From Candidatus Delongbacteria bacterium (lineage in GTDB: Bacteria; JAGOEH01), in NCBI GenBank assembly GCA_017997825.1, contig JAGOEH010000020.1:1-27743 (forward strand): a stretch of DNA of 27,743 bases, read 5' to 3'. This document shows positions 7,867 to 15,129 of the stretch, piece after piece. The position numbers and the translations under genes were made by a program. Positions within the stretch are counted from its first letter, which is position 1, and every line of letters starts with the position of its first letter. Under the pieces are notes generated by a model. That model was not told the DNA's origin and searched no databases. It worked only from the letters and a program-made list of their open reading frames with translations.

Positions 7867-8602
7867 TGAATCCCCCTCCAGCAGTCGATGCTTTATCGGA
7901 AAAACACTGTACCGGTTCCTCGGGAACCACCAGGCTGACGATGCAATACAGAATAATACCCGGTGCTATGCCGGAAGTGATGATGATAACCACCATGATC
8001 AGACGAACCAAGGTGGAATCAATTCCGAAATAGCGGCCGATTCCCCCGCACAGTCCAAAAACCTTTTTATCGCTTCGACTGCGAAAAAAACGCTGAATGG
8101 AATCGGTCGAAGATGATTGATAACCGTGACTTCCCAAGTCCTGCATTGATTCCAGAAGGCTTGCATCCTGATTCTGTGATTTACGATAGGAGATAATCAG
8201 AAGAATTCCGATCAGCATTAGTAATCCGGGCCAGAATAAGCGTTGGGTGTAGTGACGGATAAAATGAAAGCTGAAAGGAAAGGGGAAAAAATCAACCTTA
8301 TTAAGAATGAAGATGAATCCCAGGCCGATTAATCCGATCCCGAGGTAGAATAGCAGTTTGGATTTCTGGGCTTGATCCATCCCCGGCTGATGGATTTCCT
8401 GGGACGAAACCGGGTGTTCCTGTTTGGGAATAATAAAGATTCCAATAAGATAAAGAATAATCCCGCTCCCCCCGAAAAGGCCCAAAACAATGAAAATGAT
8501 CCGCACAATGATGGGATCAATCTCAAAATACTCGCCAAGACCTCCGCAAACGCCCCATAGGACGCGATTGGTTGCCGATCGATATAGTTTTTTCTGTTCC
8601 AT
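7850..8602 (-). CDS. Double PspC-domain membrane protein
   Basis: 250 residues. The first PspC domain is at about 4-60 (LWGVCGGLGEYFEIDP, then a membrane helix). A central block at about 83-138 has two membrane helices of the DUF5668/LiaF type. A second full PspC domain is at about 176-230 (VFGLCGGIGRYFGIDS, then a helix). PspC proteins respond to inner-membrane or envelope stress in the phage-shock network. Having two PspC copies flanking a LiaF-like block in one chain is uncommon compared with the single-domain ~60-120-residue PspC. AAGGAG lies six to seven bases before the ATG. It stands 192 bp after rdgB on the same strand and is followed by an overlapping membrane-protein gene; no pspA homologue is in the window. 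Confidence 0.88.
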   Translation of the reverse strand: MEQKKLYRSATNRVLWGVCGGLGEYFEIDPIIVRIIFIVLGLFGGSGIILYLIGIFIIPKQEHPVSSQEIHQPGMDQAQKSKLLFYLGIGLIGLGFIFILNKVDFFPFPFSFHFIRHYTQRLFWPGLLMLIGILLIISYRKSQNQDASLLESMQDLGSHGYQSSSTDSIQRFFRSRSDKKVFGLCGGIGRYFGIDSTLVRLIMVVIIITSGIAPGIILYCIVSLVVPEEPVQCFSDKASTAGGGFNETKK

Positions 8603-8794
8603 GACAGACTCCTTGTCGGAAGTGGGTTCAGTTAGAACATACGGAGGAGTTCCATCAAATGTTTCTGGTTCCTTCAGACTATATCATAAAAACAAGCGAC
8701 CAATTTGATACTGATTCGAGTGGATTTCAAGCTGGATTAATCTGAATCGAATTCGAATTGAGGACTCAAATTGTCTCCCGCCACCCGGCAGTGT

Positions 8795-9388
8795 TCAAAT
8801 TGATTGACGCCATTGGGTCACCAGATTCATCATGGCATGATAGCGGTGACTGAGACGGTTTTTATGGGAAGTGTCCAGCTCGGCCATGGTACACTGGTGG
8901 TCGGGTATGAAAAAAATAGGATCATAACCAAAACCATGATTACCGGCGGGTTTAAAGGAAATTATCCCGGTGCAATACCCGGTCGCCGTTATTACCTGTT
9001 CTCCGGAGATGAAGGAAATGACGCAGACATACCGGGCGGTACGCCGTTCAACAGGAAGATGAGCCATCTGCTGAAGAATATAATCAAATCGCTCCTGATA
9101 GCTTGTATTATCCCCTCGATAACGGGCCGAATAGATACCGGGTTCCCCGTGCAGCGCATCAATTTCAAGTCCCGAATCATCCGCAATCAGGGGGTATTGC
9201 GTAAATTGCGCGTAGTATCGTGCCTTCAACATGGAATTTTCCAGAAAACTCTTTCCGTTTTCTTCGATCTCGGGAGGCATTGTCGTCCACGGTTGAATTG
9301 TCCAGCCCAATCCCGGAATATCCGCCATGATTGACTGGTATTCAGCAATCTTGTGGCGGCTGGTGGTAGCCAGAACAATCGGTGTCAT
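8795..9388 (-). CDS. rdgB: XTP/dITP pyrophosphatase (RdgB/HAM1 family)
   Basis: 197 residues, the usual length. It hydrolyses non-canonical purine nucleoside triphosphates (XTP, ITP, dITP) to monophosphates plus pyrophosphate, protecting DNA and RNA. Seen are the N-terminal nucleotide site TTSRHKIAEY (the common Asn is Ser here), the catalytic acidic pair in ADDSGLEI (D70, D71), GEPGIYSARY, the base-binding loop GFGYDPIF at 152-159 and the terminal SHR at 180-182. Its ATG overlaps the stop of the upstream phosphatase gene by 4 bp, so it is the third gene of the prs operon. The pairing with PRPP synthase fits purine metabolism. Confidence 0.96.
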   Translation of the reverse strand: MTPIVLATTSRHKIAEYQSIMADIPGLGWTIQPWTTMPPEIEENGKSFLENSMLKARYYAQFTQYPLIADDSGLEIDALHGEPGIYSARYRGDNTSYQERFDYILQQMAHLPVERRTARYVCVISFISGEQVITATGYCTGIISFKPAGNHGFGYDPIFFIPDHQCTMAELDTSHKNRLSHRYHAMMNLVTQWRQSI

Positions 9389-10563
9389 TGCTTTGCAATT
9401 ACCAGTATGGATATATCGTCTTCAAACGGTTTGTTCTGTGTAAAGCGGATAACGTCCTGATAGATCGTCTGGCAGCATTGTTCGGCATTCAGAGCCAGGC
9501 AATTTTGGAATACCGCTTCCAGACGCTGGGACGAATAAAGCTCCATCTTGCTATTGGTGGATTCCACCACGCCATCGGTATACAACAATAGTTTGTCGCC
9601 TCGGTGAAATGCAATCCGGCTGCTGCCGAATTGGGCGTCTTCGAACAAACCCATCATCATTCCGTTGGAGCGAAGAAATTCTAAGCTTCCGTCCTGACGC
9701 AGCAATAAAATAGGGGGGTGGCCGGCATTGGAAAAAACAACCTCATCATCCCGATTATCGATCAATGCTACCCACAGGGTAATGAAATTACCATCCAGAT
9801 TCTCGATCAATTCTGAATTCAAACGCTTCAGAAGATGATCCGGTTCCCGATTGCCGGCGGCATAAGAGTGGAAAACCATCTTGAACATGGTGGTGATCAG
9901 GGAGGAAGAAACCCCGTGCCCTGATACATCCGCAATGACAATCATCATTTCATGTTCTGAAATCTGGTCGACATCAAAAAAATCCCCTCCCAGATGTAAC
10001 GATGCCTGATACTTGCTGCCGAAGGAAAAATGAGACTGAAAGGGGAACTTTTTGGGGAGAAGATTGATCTGGAGTTTGGAGGCCATCTCTAATTCTTTGG
10101 TGATCCGCTCATTGTGCTGAATGATCACTTCATTGGCATCCATCAGCTTATCCAGCGTCTTGATCAGTTTTTCGGATTGCTCATCAAATTTGTCCTTATA
10201 CTGTTCCGATTCGATCAGAGAATTCTCCAGCTCGTCACAGGTCTCCTGCAAGGTCTGTTCATACTCATAACGCTTTTTAAAATCAATACAATACAAAAGA
10301 TAGGTTTTCGGATCCAGCTTCCGGTATTGGCTCCACAATACCAAATCCATCGCCTCCAGCTTGAGTAAAAAGGGTTGATCAACCGGATTTTTCAGGATCA
10401 GCTCCAGATGCTCCGGTTTTAACCGATCGGCATTCAGAGCTGGATAGAAACGGGCTAAAGCCGGACTAACCCGGATTATCGTCCCGGAAGAATCAAACCG
10501 GATCGTGGGGATGGAGTCACCCCGCTCAGGACAATCAGGGATGACAGGGGTTGAGTATTTCAA
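9385..10563 (-). CDS. PAS-like/coiled-coil/PP2C-type (SpoIIE/RsbU) serine phosphatase
   Basis: 392 residues. A PAS-like N-terminal domain (about 15-100: IRFDSSGTIIRVSPAL) is followed by a coiled coil (about 100-165) and a PPM/SpoIIE phosphatase domain (about 170-390). Metal-binding acidic residues are visible: GGDFFDV (D194, D197), ADVSGHG (D212), YTDG (D330) and EDD at 381-383. RsbU-type enzymes dephosphorylate anti-sigma-factor antagonists in partner-switching circuits; no STAS or anti-sigma gene is adjacent, so the target is unknown. The only usable start is a TTG at 10563 preceded by GGAAG. It lies 29 bp inside the end of prs, and the gene's stop overlaps rdgB, so all three are translationally coupled. 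Confidence 0.92.
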   Translation of the reverse strand: MKYSTPVIPDCPERGDSIPTIRFDSSGTIIRVSPALARFYPALNADRLKPEHLELILKNPVDQPFLLKLEAMDLVLWSQYRKLDPKTYLLYCIDFKKRYEYEQTLQETCDELENSLIESEQYKDKFDEQSEKLIKTLDKLMDANEVIIQHNERITKELEMASKLQINLLPKKFPFQSHFSFGSKYQASLHLGGDFFDVDQISEHEMMIVIADVSGHGVSSSLITTMFKMVFHSYAAGNREPDHLLKRLNSELIENLDGNFITLWVALIDNRDDEVVFSNAGHPPILLLRQDGSLEFLRSNGMMMGLFEDAQFGSSRIAFHRGDKLLLYTDGVVESTNSKMELYSSQRLEAVFQNCLALNAEQCCQTIYQDVIRFTQNKPFEDDISILVIAKQ

Positions 10564-11740
10564 TTTCTGCTTCCGGTTTTTTAATGTAGTCTAAATAAGC
10601 TTCAATTTTGTCGGAATAGGAACTAGATAGCTGATTACTGATAAACACATCGGCATAAAACCCGGAGAGCGGAATCACATGCAGCCAGTCTGAACAGGCT
10701 TCATAATAGTTTTGATACTTGGGCGGAACCGAGTCGGTAATAACAACCCGCTCCAAAATCTTTTCTTCAACGACTGCATTTTTAATCCGTTGTTCTCCGG
10801 TGATCAACAACCCGGTCTTCTTATCCAGGGATGGACTGAACAGACCATGGGTTGAAAAGGCATACACACCTTTAGCGCCGCGTTCTTTCAAGGTCCGTGA
10901 TATTTCGATCAGCGTACCGCCTGAATCAATGATATCATCGATCAGATAACACCACTTGTTTTCCACATCGCCGATAATGGATACGATTTCTGCCTGACCC
11001 TGTTCCGGACGGCGCTTATCCCCAGTACAATAGGAGGTCAGTCCCAGCAGTTTGGAGAAAAAGCGGGCTTTTTTGGCCGCACCGGCATCCGGGGCCACCA
11101 CCGCCATCTCCGATAAATCATGGTTGAGCTTGGATTTGATATAGAGGGCAAACGATGGAATCGCCGTTATCTCATCAATTGGGCCGTCAAAATGAGCCAT
11201 CGCCTGCCGTGCATGCAAATCCGTCGTAACGATCCGTTTCAGTTTACTTCCACAGGAATCGATAATCTGATTAAATACCAATTTGGCCGAAAGCGGAACC
11301 CGGCTCTCATCCTTCTTGTCCTGCCGCTGATAGGGAATATAGGGGATATAAACGGTGATCGTCCGTGCTCCGGCCCGGTTGGCCGCATCATTCAGGATCA
11401 ATAATTCTTGAAAATCATTGTTCTTGTCGTTAAAACACTGAAAAACATGGACATCCTTCTCCCGAATATTGGCCCGGATCTGGGCGTAAATCTCCCCATC
11501 ATTCTGATTCTTGACAAACACCGGCGAGACCTTGATCACATCATCCCTTAATTCCGTGTATACTTTCTTGATTCGTCCACTGCACGCCTCAAAGGTCAAA
11601 TCTAATTTCTTTTTTAGTTCACAGGTTGTCCGTAACGCAAATTCGCCACCACTCCGACCACTAATTACCACCATATTGTCCAGCTTGATCAAAGCCGTCA
11701 TATCACGAAAATCCTTTAAATCGTCAATCTGATCTAACAT
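10535..11740 (-). CDS. prs: Ribose-phosphate pyrophosphokinase (PRPP synthase), long form
   Basis: Makes PRPP from ribose 5-phosphate and ATP for nucleotide, His and Trp synthesis. Signatures are the catalytic flexible loop YQRQDKKDESRVPLSAK at 137-153, TTDLHARQA with H176, DAGAAKKA near 218-225 and the ribose-phosphate loop IDDIIDSGGT at 267-276. At 401 residues it is about 85 longer than the usual ~315. The extra length lies in an N-terminal extension, an insert near 60-80, an insert near 305-325 and a longer C-terminus. The loop sequence KKDESR resembles eukaryotic-type enzymes rather than the common bacterial RKARSR. The ATG follows GAAGGA closely. It is the first gene of prs-phosphatase-rdgB, with its own near-consensus promoter. 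Confidence 0.95.
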   Translation of the reverse strand: MLDQIDDLKDFRDMTALIKLDNMVVISGRSGGEFALRTTCELKKKLDLTFEACSGRIKKVYTELRDDVIKVSPVFVKNQNDGEIYAQIRANIREKDVHVFQCFNDKNNDFQELLILNDAANRAGARTITVYIPYIPYQRQDKKDESRVPLSAKLVFNQIIDSCGSKLKRIVTTDLHARQAMAHFDGPIDEITAIPSFALYIKSKLNHDLSEMAVVAPDAGAAKKARFFSKLLGLTSYCTGDKRRPEQGQAEIVSIIGDVENKWCYLIDDIIDSGGTLIEISRTLKERGAKGVYAFSTHGLFSPSLDKKTGLLITGEQRIKNAVVEEKILERVVITDSVPPKYQNYYEACSDWLHVIPLSGFYADVFISNQLSSSYSDKIEAYLDYIKKPEAEIEILNPCHP

Positions 11741-11773
11741 GCCATCCTTCTTGGTTGGTTAGTGATTTATCCC

Positions 11774-11802
11774 ATTATACAAAAAAAACATGGCTGAGTC
11801 AA
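11774..11802 (-). promoter_or_regulatory. Promoter of the prs operon
   Basis: On the minus strand, TTGACT (11802-11797) and TATAAT (11779-11774) are separated by exactly 17 bp. Transcription would begin near 11767, about 27 nt before the prs ATG. It is divergent from the rex promoter, with about 110 bp between the two -35 elements. Confidence 0.75.
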
Positions 11803-11890
11803 GCTTAAATTTTACTCATAAATTGCTGAATATATTGTGCTGCAATGAGAAAGTAATTCTTGCCGGTCCCGAACGATAAAAAATAATTAT

Positions 11891-11910
11891 ATCGAGAAAA
11901 AATTCTCTTT
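11891..11910 (+). promoter_or_regulatory. Rex-box-like palindrome 1 (upstream of rex promoter)
   Basis: ATCGAGAA, 4-bp AT spacer, TTCTCTTT. The inner 5-bp arms (GAGAA/TTCTC) are perfect, and 6 of 8 positions match over the full arms. The 8-4-8 geometry equals the classical Rex operator (TTGTGAA-N4-TTCACAA) but the half-site differs. It ends six bases before the -35 of rex. Assignment to Rex rests on position and on two sister sites. Confidence 0.5.
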
Positions 11911-11915
11911 TGGGC

Positions 11916-11943
11916 TTGACAAGCGAGAAAAAAGGTGTATATT
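11916..11943 (+). promoter_or_regulatory. Promoter of rex-hydCBA
   Basis: TTGACA at 11916-11921 and TATATT at 11938-11943 with a 16-bp spacer. The predicted start of transcription, near 11950, falls inside the second palindrome. A repressor on the downstream sites would therefore block initiation or promoter clearance. Confidence 0.65.
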
Positions 11944-11946
11944 TAT

Positions 11947-11980
11947 ATCGTGAAAAATTTATCGATAAGGAATTCTCGAT
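11947..11980 (+). promoter_or_regulatory. Two overlapping Rex-box-like palindromes (2 and 3)
   Basis: Site 2 is ATCGTGAA-N4-TTATCGAT (11947-11966; 6 of 8 arm positions match). Site 3 is ATCGATAA-N4-TTCTCGAT (11961-11980; 7 of 8 match). They share the half-site at 11961-11966, with centres 14 bp apart. Together with site 1 they give a consensus of ATCGAGAA-N4-TTCTCGAT. Placement on the transcription start of rex argues for autorepression and redox control of the whole hydrogenase operon. Confidence 0.6.
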
Positions 11981-12011
11981 AAAAATGATGACTCGATCAG
12001 AAAGGATTGAT

Positions 12012-12677
12012 ATGGACAAAACCAAAGCCGACTGGAAGAGGATCAAAACCTGCCCGGAGCCGACCTTGCGTCGATTGCCCACTTACTATCACTATTTAAG
12101 AGGGTTGCAGAGTGCCGGTCGGGATGTTGTGTCATGTACCCATATCGCCCAGGCGCTCAAACTCGACCCGACTCAGATTCGGAAAGATCTCCAGGTTACG
12201 GGAATTGTAGGAAAACCCAAAGTGGGGTATGAGGTTAATGCGTTGATTCCGGCGATCGAGCTGTTTTTGGGATGGAGGAATATATCGGATGCCTTTTTAG
12301 CCGGAGTCGGAAGTATGGGGACCGCCTTATTGAAATATGACCGTTTTCGTGAATATGGCCTGAATATTGTGGCGGCTTTTGATCGGAATTCGGCTAAGAT
12401 CGGGATGATGATTCAAGACAAGCAGGTCTTGTCGATTGACAAATTGGCGGACTTGGCCCGGCGGATGCATATTCATATTGGAATCATTACGGTCCCGGCT
12501 GAATCGGCCCAGGAGGTGGCGGATTTTATGATCGAGGGTGGAATCAATGCGATCTGGAATTTTGCGCCGACCAATCTGATTGTTCCGGATACCGTGATAA
12601 TTGAGAATGTTCATTTGGCCTCCAGTCTTTCAGTTTTATCCAATAAACTCAAAAACCTTGATCGGATCAAGGTTTAA
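12012..12677 (+). CDS. rex: Redox-sensing transcriptional repressor Rex
   Basis: Homodimeric repressor that binds DNA when NAD+ predominates and is released by NADH. 221 residues from the ATG at 12012, chosen for AAAGGA six bases upstream and because this gives the normal Rex length; ATGs at 11985 and 11988 lack suitable spacing. The winged-helix domain at about 1-85 has PEPTLRRLPTYYHYL and recognition helix TQIRKDL (54-60). The Rossmann domain has GVGSMG (98-103, GxGxxG) and D123 at the end of the next strand. After the recognition helix it reads QVTGIVGKPKVGY instead of the common SYFGEFG-type sequence, which may match the unusual operators upstream. It leads the hydCBA operon. Confidence 0.95.
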   Translation: MDKTKADWKRIKTCPEPTLRRLPTYYHYLRGLQSAGRDVVSCTHIAQALKLDPTQIRKDLQVTGIVGKPKVGYEVNALIPAIELFLGWRNISDAFLAGVGSMGTALLKYDRFREYGLNIVAAFDRNSAKIGMMIQDKQVLSIDKLADLARRMHIHIGIITVPAESAQEVADFMIEGGINAIWNFAPTNLIVPDTVIIENVHLASSLSVLSNKLKNLDRIKV

Positions 12678-12700
12678 ACCAACGCCGGACCGAGCGGCGT
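12653..12700 (+). promoter_or_regulatory. Two tandem hairpins between rex and hydC
   Basis: A perfect 11-bp inverted repeat (12653-12663 and 12665-12675, one-base centre) covers the last codons and stop of rex. It is followed by a 6-bp stem (ACGCCG 12682-12687, CGGCGT 12695-12700). No T-run follows either stem, so they are not intrinsic terminators. They may fix an mRNA processing or stability boundary between regulator and enzyme messages. Confidence 0.45.
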
Positions 12701-12722
12701 CACGACGATAAAAGGAGAAGTC

Positions 12723-13217
12723 ATGCAGCGTACCATTATGGTCAGGAAGTTTGAACGAGTATGCGAGATACTGGATCGGTATTCTCATGATCCAGCCAAG
12801 CTGATTCCTATCCTGCAGGCAGTTCAGGAGGAGTATCGCTATTTGCCGGAGGATGTGATGACATTTGTGGCTACCTCACTGGGATTACCGCCGGCCCGGG
12901 TGTTTGGCGTGGCGACCTTTTATGCTCATTTTGCTTTGGAACCCAAGGGAAAATATGTGGTTCGTCTTTGTGATGGAACGGCCTGTCATGTCAAGCAATC
13001 CATTCCAATCTTACAGGCCATACGGAAACGGTTGGGTTTACAGGATGGGCAAACTACGACCCCGGACATGCTATTCACGGTTGAAACCGTTTCATGTTTG
13101 GGGGCGTGTGGATTAGCGCCGGTTGTGGTCATCAATGAGGATGTCCATGGGCAGATGAATCCGGATAAGGCGCTGGAGCTGATCAATCAAATCATTGCCA
13201 ATGAGGAGAAGAAATGA
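12723..13217 (+). CDS. hydC: [FeFe]-hydrogenase subunit HydC (NuoE-like, 2Fe-2S)
   Basis: 164 residues, the normal size for NuoE/HndA/HydC. A helical N-terminal part (LIPILQAVQEEYRYLP) is followed by a thioredoxin-like ferredoxin domain whose four cysteines C83, C88 (CDGTAC), C125 and C129 (CLGAC) bind one [2Fe-2S] cluster. In the trimeric HydABC complex it sits beside the flavin subunit in the cytoplasm. A strong AAGGAGAAG ribosome-binding site precedes the ATG, and the stop overlaps the hydB start by 4 bp. Complex I NuoE is the alternative, but the neighbours are hydrogenase subunits and no other nuo genes are present. Confidence 0.94.
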   Translation: MQRTIMVRKFERVCEILDRYSHDPAKLIPILQAVQEEYRYLPEDVMTFVATSLGLPPARVFGVATFYAHFALEPKGKYVVRLCDGTACHVKQSIPILQAIRKRLGLQDGQTTTPDMLFTVETVSCLGACGLAPVVVINEDVHGQMNPDKALELINQIIANEEKK

Positions 13218-15127
13218 AGACCACTCAACCTAATTTAAAAACCATCGGTGAAGATTTTCAGCGATCCCTGCAGCCTTATAAACGCCGGATCGTGATTTGT
13301 GCCGGCACCGGCTGTGTCGCCAATGGTTCATTGAAGGTTTTTGATGCGTTTGTAAAATCGTTGAAAGATGCCGGACTGGATGTGGGGGTGGATCTGCATC
13401 ATGAGTCCCATGATGAGAAACCGAAGGGTGAATCGACCTTTGTATCGCGGAGCGGCTGTCAAGGTTTCTGCCAGATGGGGCCGCTGGTCACCATTCTTCC
13501 GGATGATATTCTCTATACCCGGGTTAAAGCGGACGATGTAGCGGAGATCGTTCAGACTACCCTGATCCGGCATGAGGTGGTGGAACGCTTGTTATACGTT
13601 GATCCTTCCAGCAACCGGCATTGCCGGAATACCCATGATATTACCTTTTACCGGCGTCAATCCCGAACAGTGCTGAAAGAATGCGGGATGATCGACCCGG
13701 ATAATATTCAGGAATATATAGCCCATGGTGGGTATAGTGGAGCTCAAAAGGCCTATCAGGAGATGACTCCCAAAGCGGTATGTGAAGAGATTATGGCATC
13801 GGGATTGCGCGGCCGCGGCGGCGGAGGATTTCCGACCGGAAGGAAATGGGAATTGACCCGGATCCAGGATTCATCCAAAAAATATGTGATCTGCAACGGC
13901 GATGAGGGCGATCCGGGAGCCTTTATGGATCGCAGTGTGATGGAAGGCAATCCGCATTCGGTCCTGGAGGGGATGATGATTGCCGCCCGCGGAATTGGGG
14001 CTGATGAAGGATATCTTTATGTGCGGGCTGAGTATCCGCTGGCTGTGAAACGGATCAGATCCGCGGTTGCAGCGGCCGAATCCATGGGGATCCTGGGAGA
14101 TAATTTATTCGGTACCGGTCATTCGCTGAAACTGCATGTTATGGAAGGCGCCGGAGCCTTTGTTTGCGGCGAAGAAACCGCCCTGATGAGTTCCATCGAG
14201 GGCAAGCGGGGAATGCCCAATCCCAAACCGCCCTTTCCGGCTCAGAGCGGATTGTGGGGTAAGCCGACCGTTATCAATAATGTGGAGACCCTGGCTTCTG
14301 TCCCCATGATTATCCGTGAAAGCGCTCAAAAATACAGACAGGTCGGCACTGAAACATCTCCAGGTACCAAAACCTTTGCCGTAACAGGGCATGTGGCCAA
14401 TACCGGTTTGATCGAGGTCCCCTTCGGAACTACCCTTCGTGAAATTGTGTACAACATCGGAGGCGGAGTCTGTGATGATCAGGGGAATGTCACCGGTGAC
14501 GGATTCAAGGCTGTTCAGATCGGCGGTCCCTCGGGCGGATGCCTGACCGAGGATCACCTGGATCTCCCACTCGATTTTGATTCCCTAAAAACGGTCGGTG
14601 CCATGGTTGGATCGGGCGGTTTGGTTGTCATGAATAAGCAAACCTGTATGATCCAGGTAGCCCGCTATTTTATGCAGTTCACCCAGAACGAGTCCTGCGG
14701 AAAATGCGTATTGTGCCGGGAAGGAACCAAACAGTTGCTGGCTTTACTGGATGACATCATTGAAGGACGGGCCGATCAGACAACCCTCGATAATCTGGAA
14801 ACCCTGGCTAGAGCCGTTCAGAAAGGCTCTTTGTGTGGCTTGGGAAAAACCGCTCCCAATCCGGTTCTTTCAACCCTGACTCACTTCCGGGCTGAGTATG
14901 AAGCCCATGTTTTCCAGAAACGATGCGCGACCGGACGCTGTGCCAAACTGACGGTCTACCGGATCGATCCGGATAAATGTAAAGGTTGTACGGTTTGTGC
15001 CCGTCAGTGTCCGGTCCAGGCTATTCAGGGGGAACGTAAACAACCGCATCGCATTGACCCTGAGCTCTGTATCAAATGCGGGGCCTGTATTAAAGCCTGT
15101 AAATTCAATGCAATCATAGGAGCTTGA
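13214..15127 (+). CDS. hydB: [FeFe]-hydrogenase subunit HydB (NuoF-like NADH/flavin subunit)
   Basis: 637 residues. It starts with a thioredoxin-like [2Fe-2S] domain (C29, C34, C82, C86). The NuoF core follows, with GLRGRGGGGFPTGRKWE (198-213) for FMN/NADH and NGDEGDPGAFMDRS (228-241), then an SLBB region. The NuoF-type [4Fe-4S] site is C495, C498, C501 and C541. A C-terminal double [4Fe-4S] ferredoxin holds C589, C592, C595, C599 and C619, C622, C625, C629. This is the architecture of the bifurcating HydB of Thermotoga maritima and HndC types, where FMN exchanges electrons with NAD(H) and ferredoxin. GAGGAGAAG gives the ribosome-binding site. Coupled by overlap to hydC and ending 2 bp before hydA. 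Confidence 0.96.
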   Translation: MKTTQPNLKTIGEDFQRSLQPYKRRIVICAGTGCVANGSLKVFDAFVKSLKDAGLDVGVDLHHESHDEKPKGESTFVSRSGCQGFCQMGPLVTILPDDILYTRVKADDVAEIVQTTLIRHEVVERLLYVDPSSNRHCRNTHDITFYRRQSRTVLKECGMIDPDNIQEYIAHGGYSGAQKAYQEMTPKAVCEEIMASGLRGRGGGGFPTGRKWELTRIQDSSKKYVICNGDEGDPGAFMDRSVMEGNPHSVLEGMMIAARGIGADEGYLYVRAEYPLAVKRIRSAVAAAESMGILGDNLFGTGHSLKLHVMEGAGAFVCGEETALMSSIEGKRGMPNPKPPFPAQSGLWGKPTVINNVETLASVPMIIRESAQKYRQVGTETSPGTKTFAVTGHVANTGLIEVPFGTTLREIVYNIGGGVCDDQGNVTGDGFKAVQIGGPSGGCLTEDHLDLPLDFDSLKTVGAMVGSGGLVVMNKQTCMIQVARYFMQFTQNESCGKCVLCREGTKQLLALLDDIIEGRADQTTLDNLETLARAVQKGSLCGLGKTAPNPVLSTLTHFRAEYEAHVFQKRCATGRCAKLTVYRIDPDKCKGCTVCARQCPVQAIQGERKQPHRIDPELCIKCGACIKACKFNAIIGA

Positions 15128-15129
15128 AC

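Noticed and set aside
8603-8680. GGAACT-N16-CTGAA resembling an extracytoplasmic sigma-factor promoter upstream of the PspC gene (minus strand)
   Set aside because: Attractive for an envelope-stress gene, but the match is short and partial and the sigma factors of this organism are unknown.
11910-12011. Upstream TTG or ATG starts for rex
   Set aside because: They would place the promoter and operators inside the coding region, and the spacing to purine-rich stretches is poor; 12012 gives the normal Rex length.
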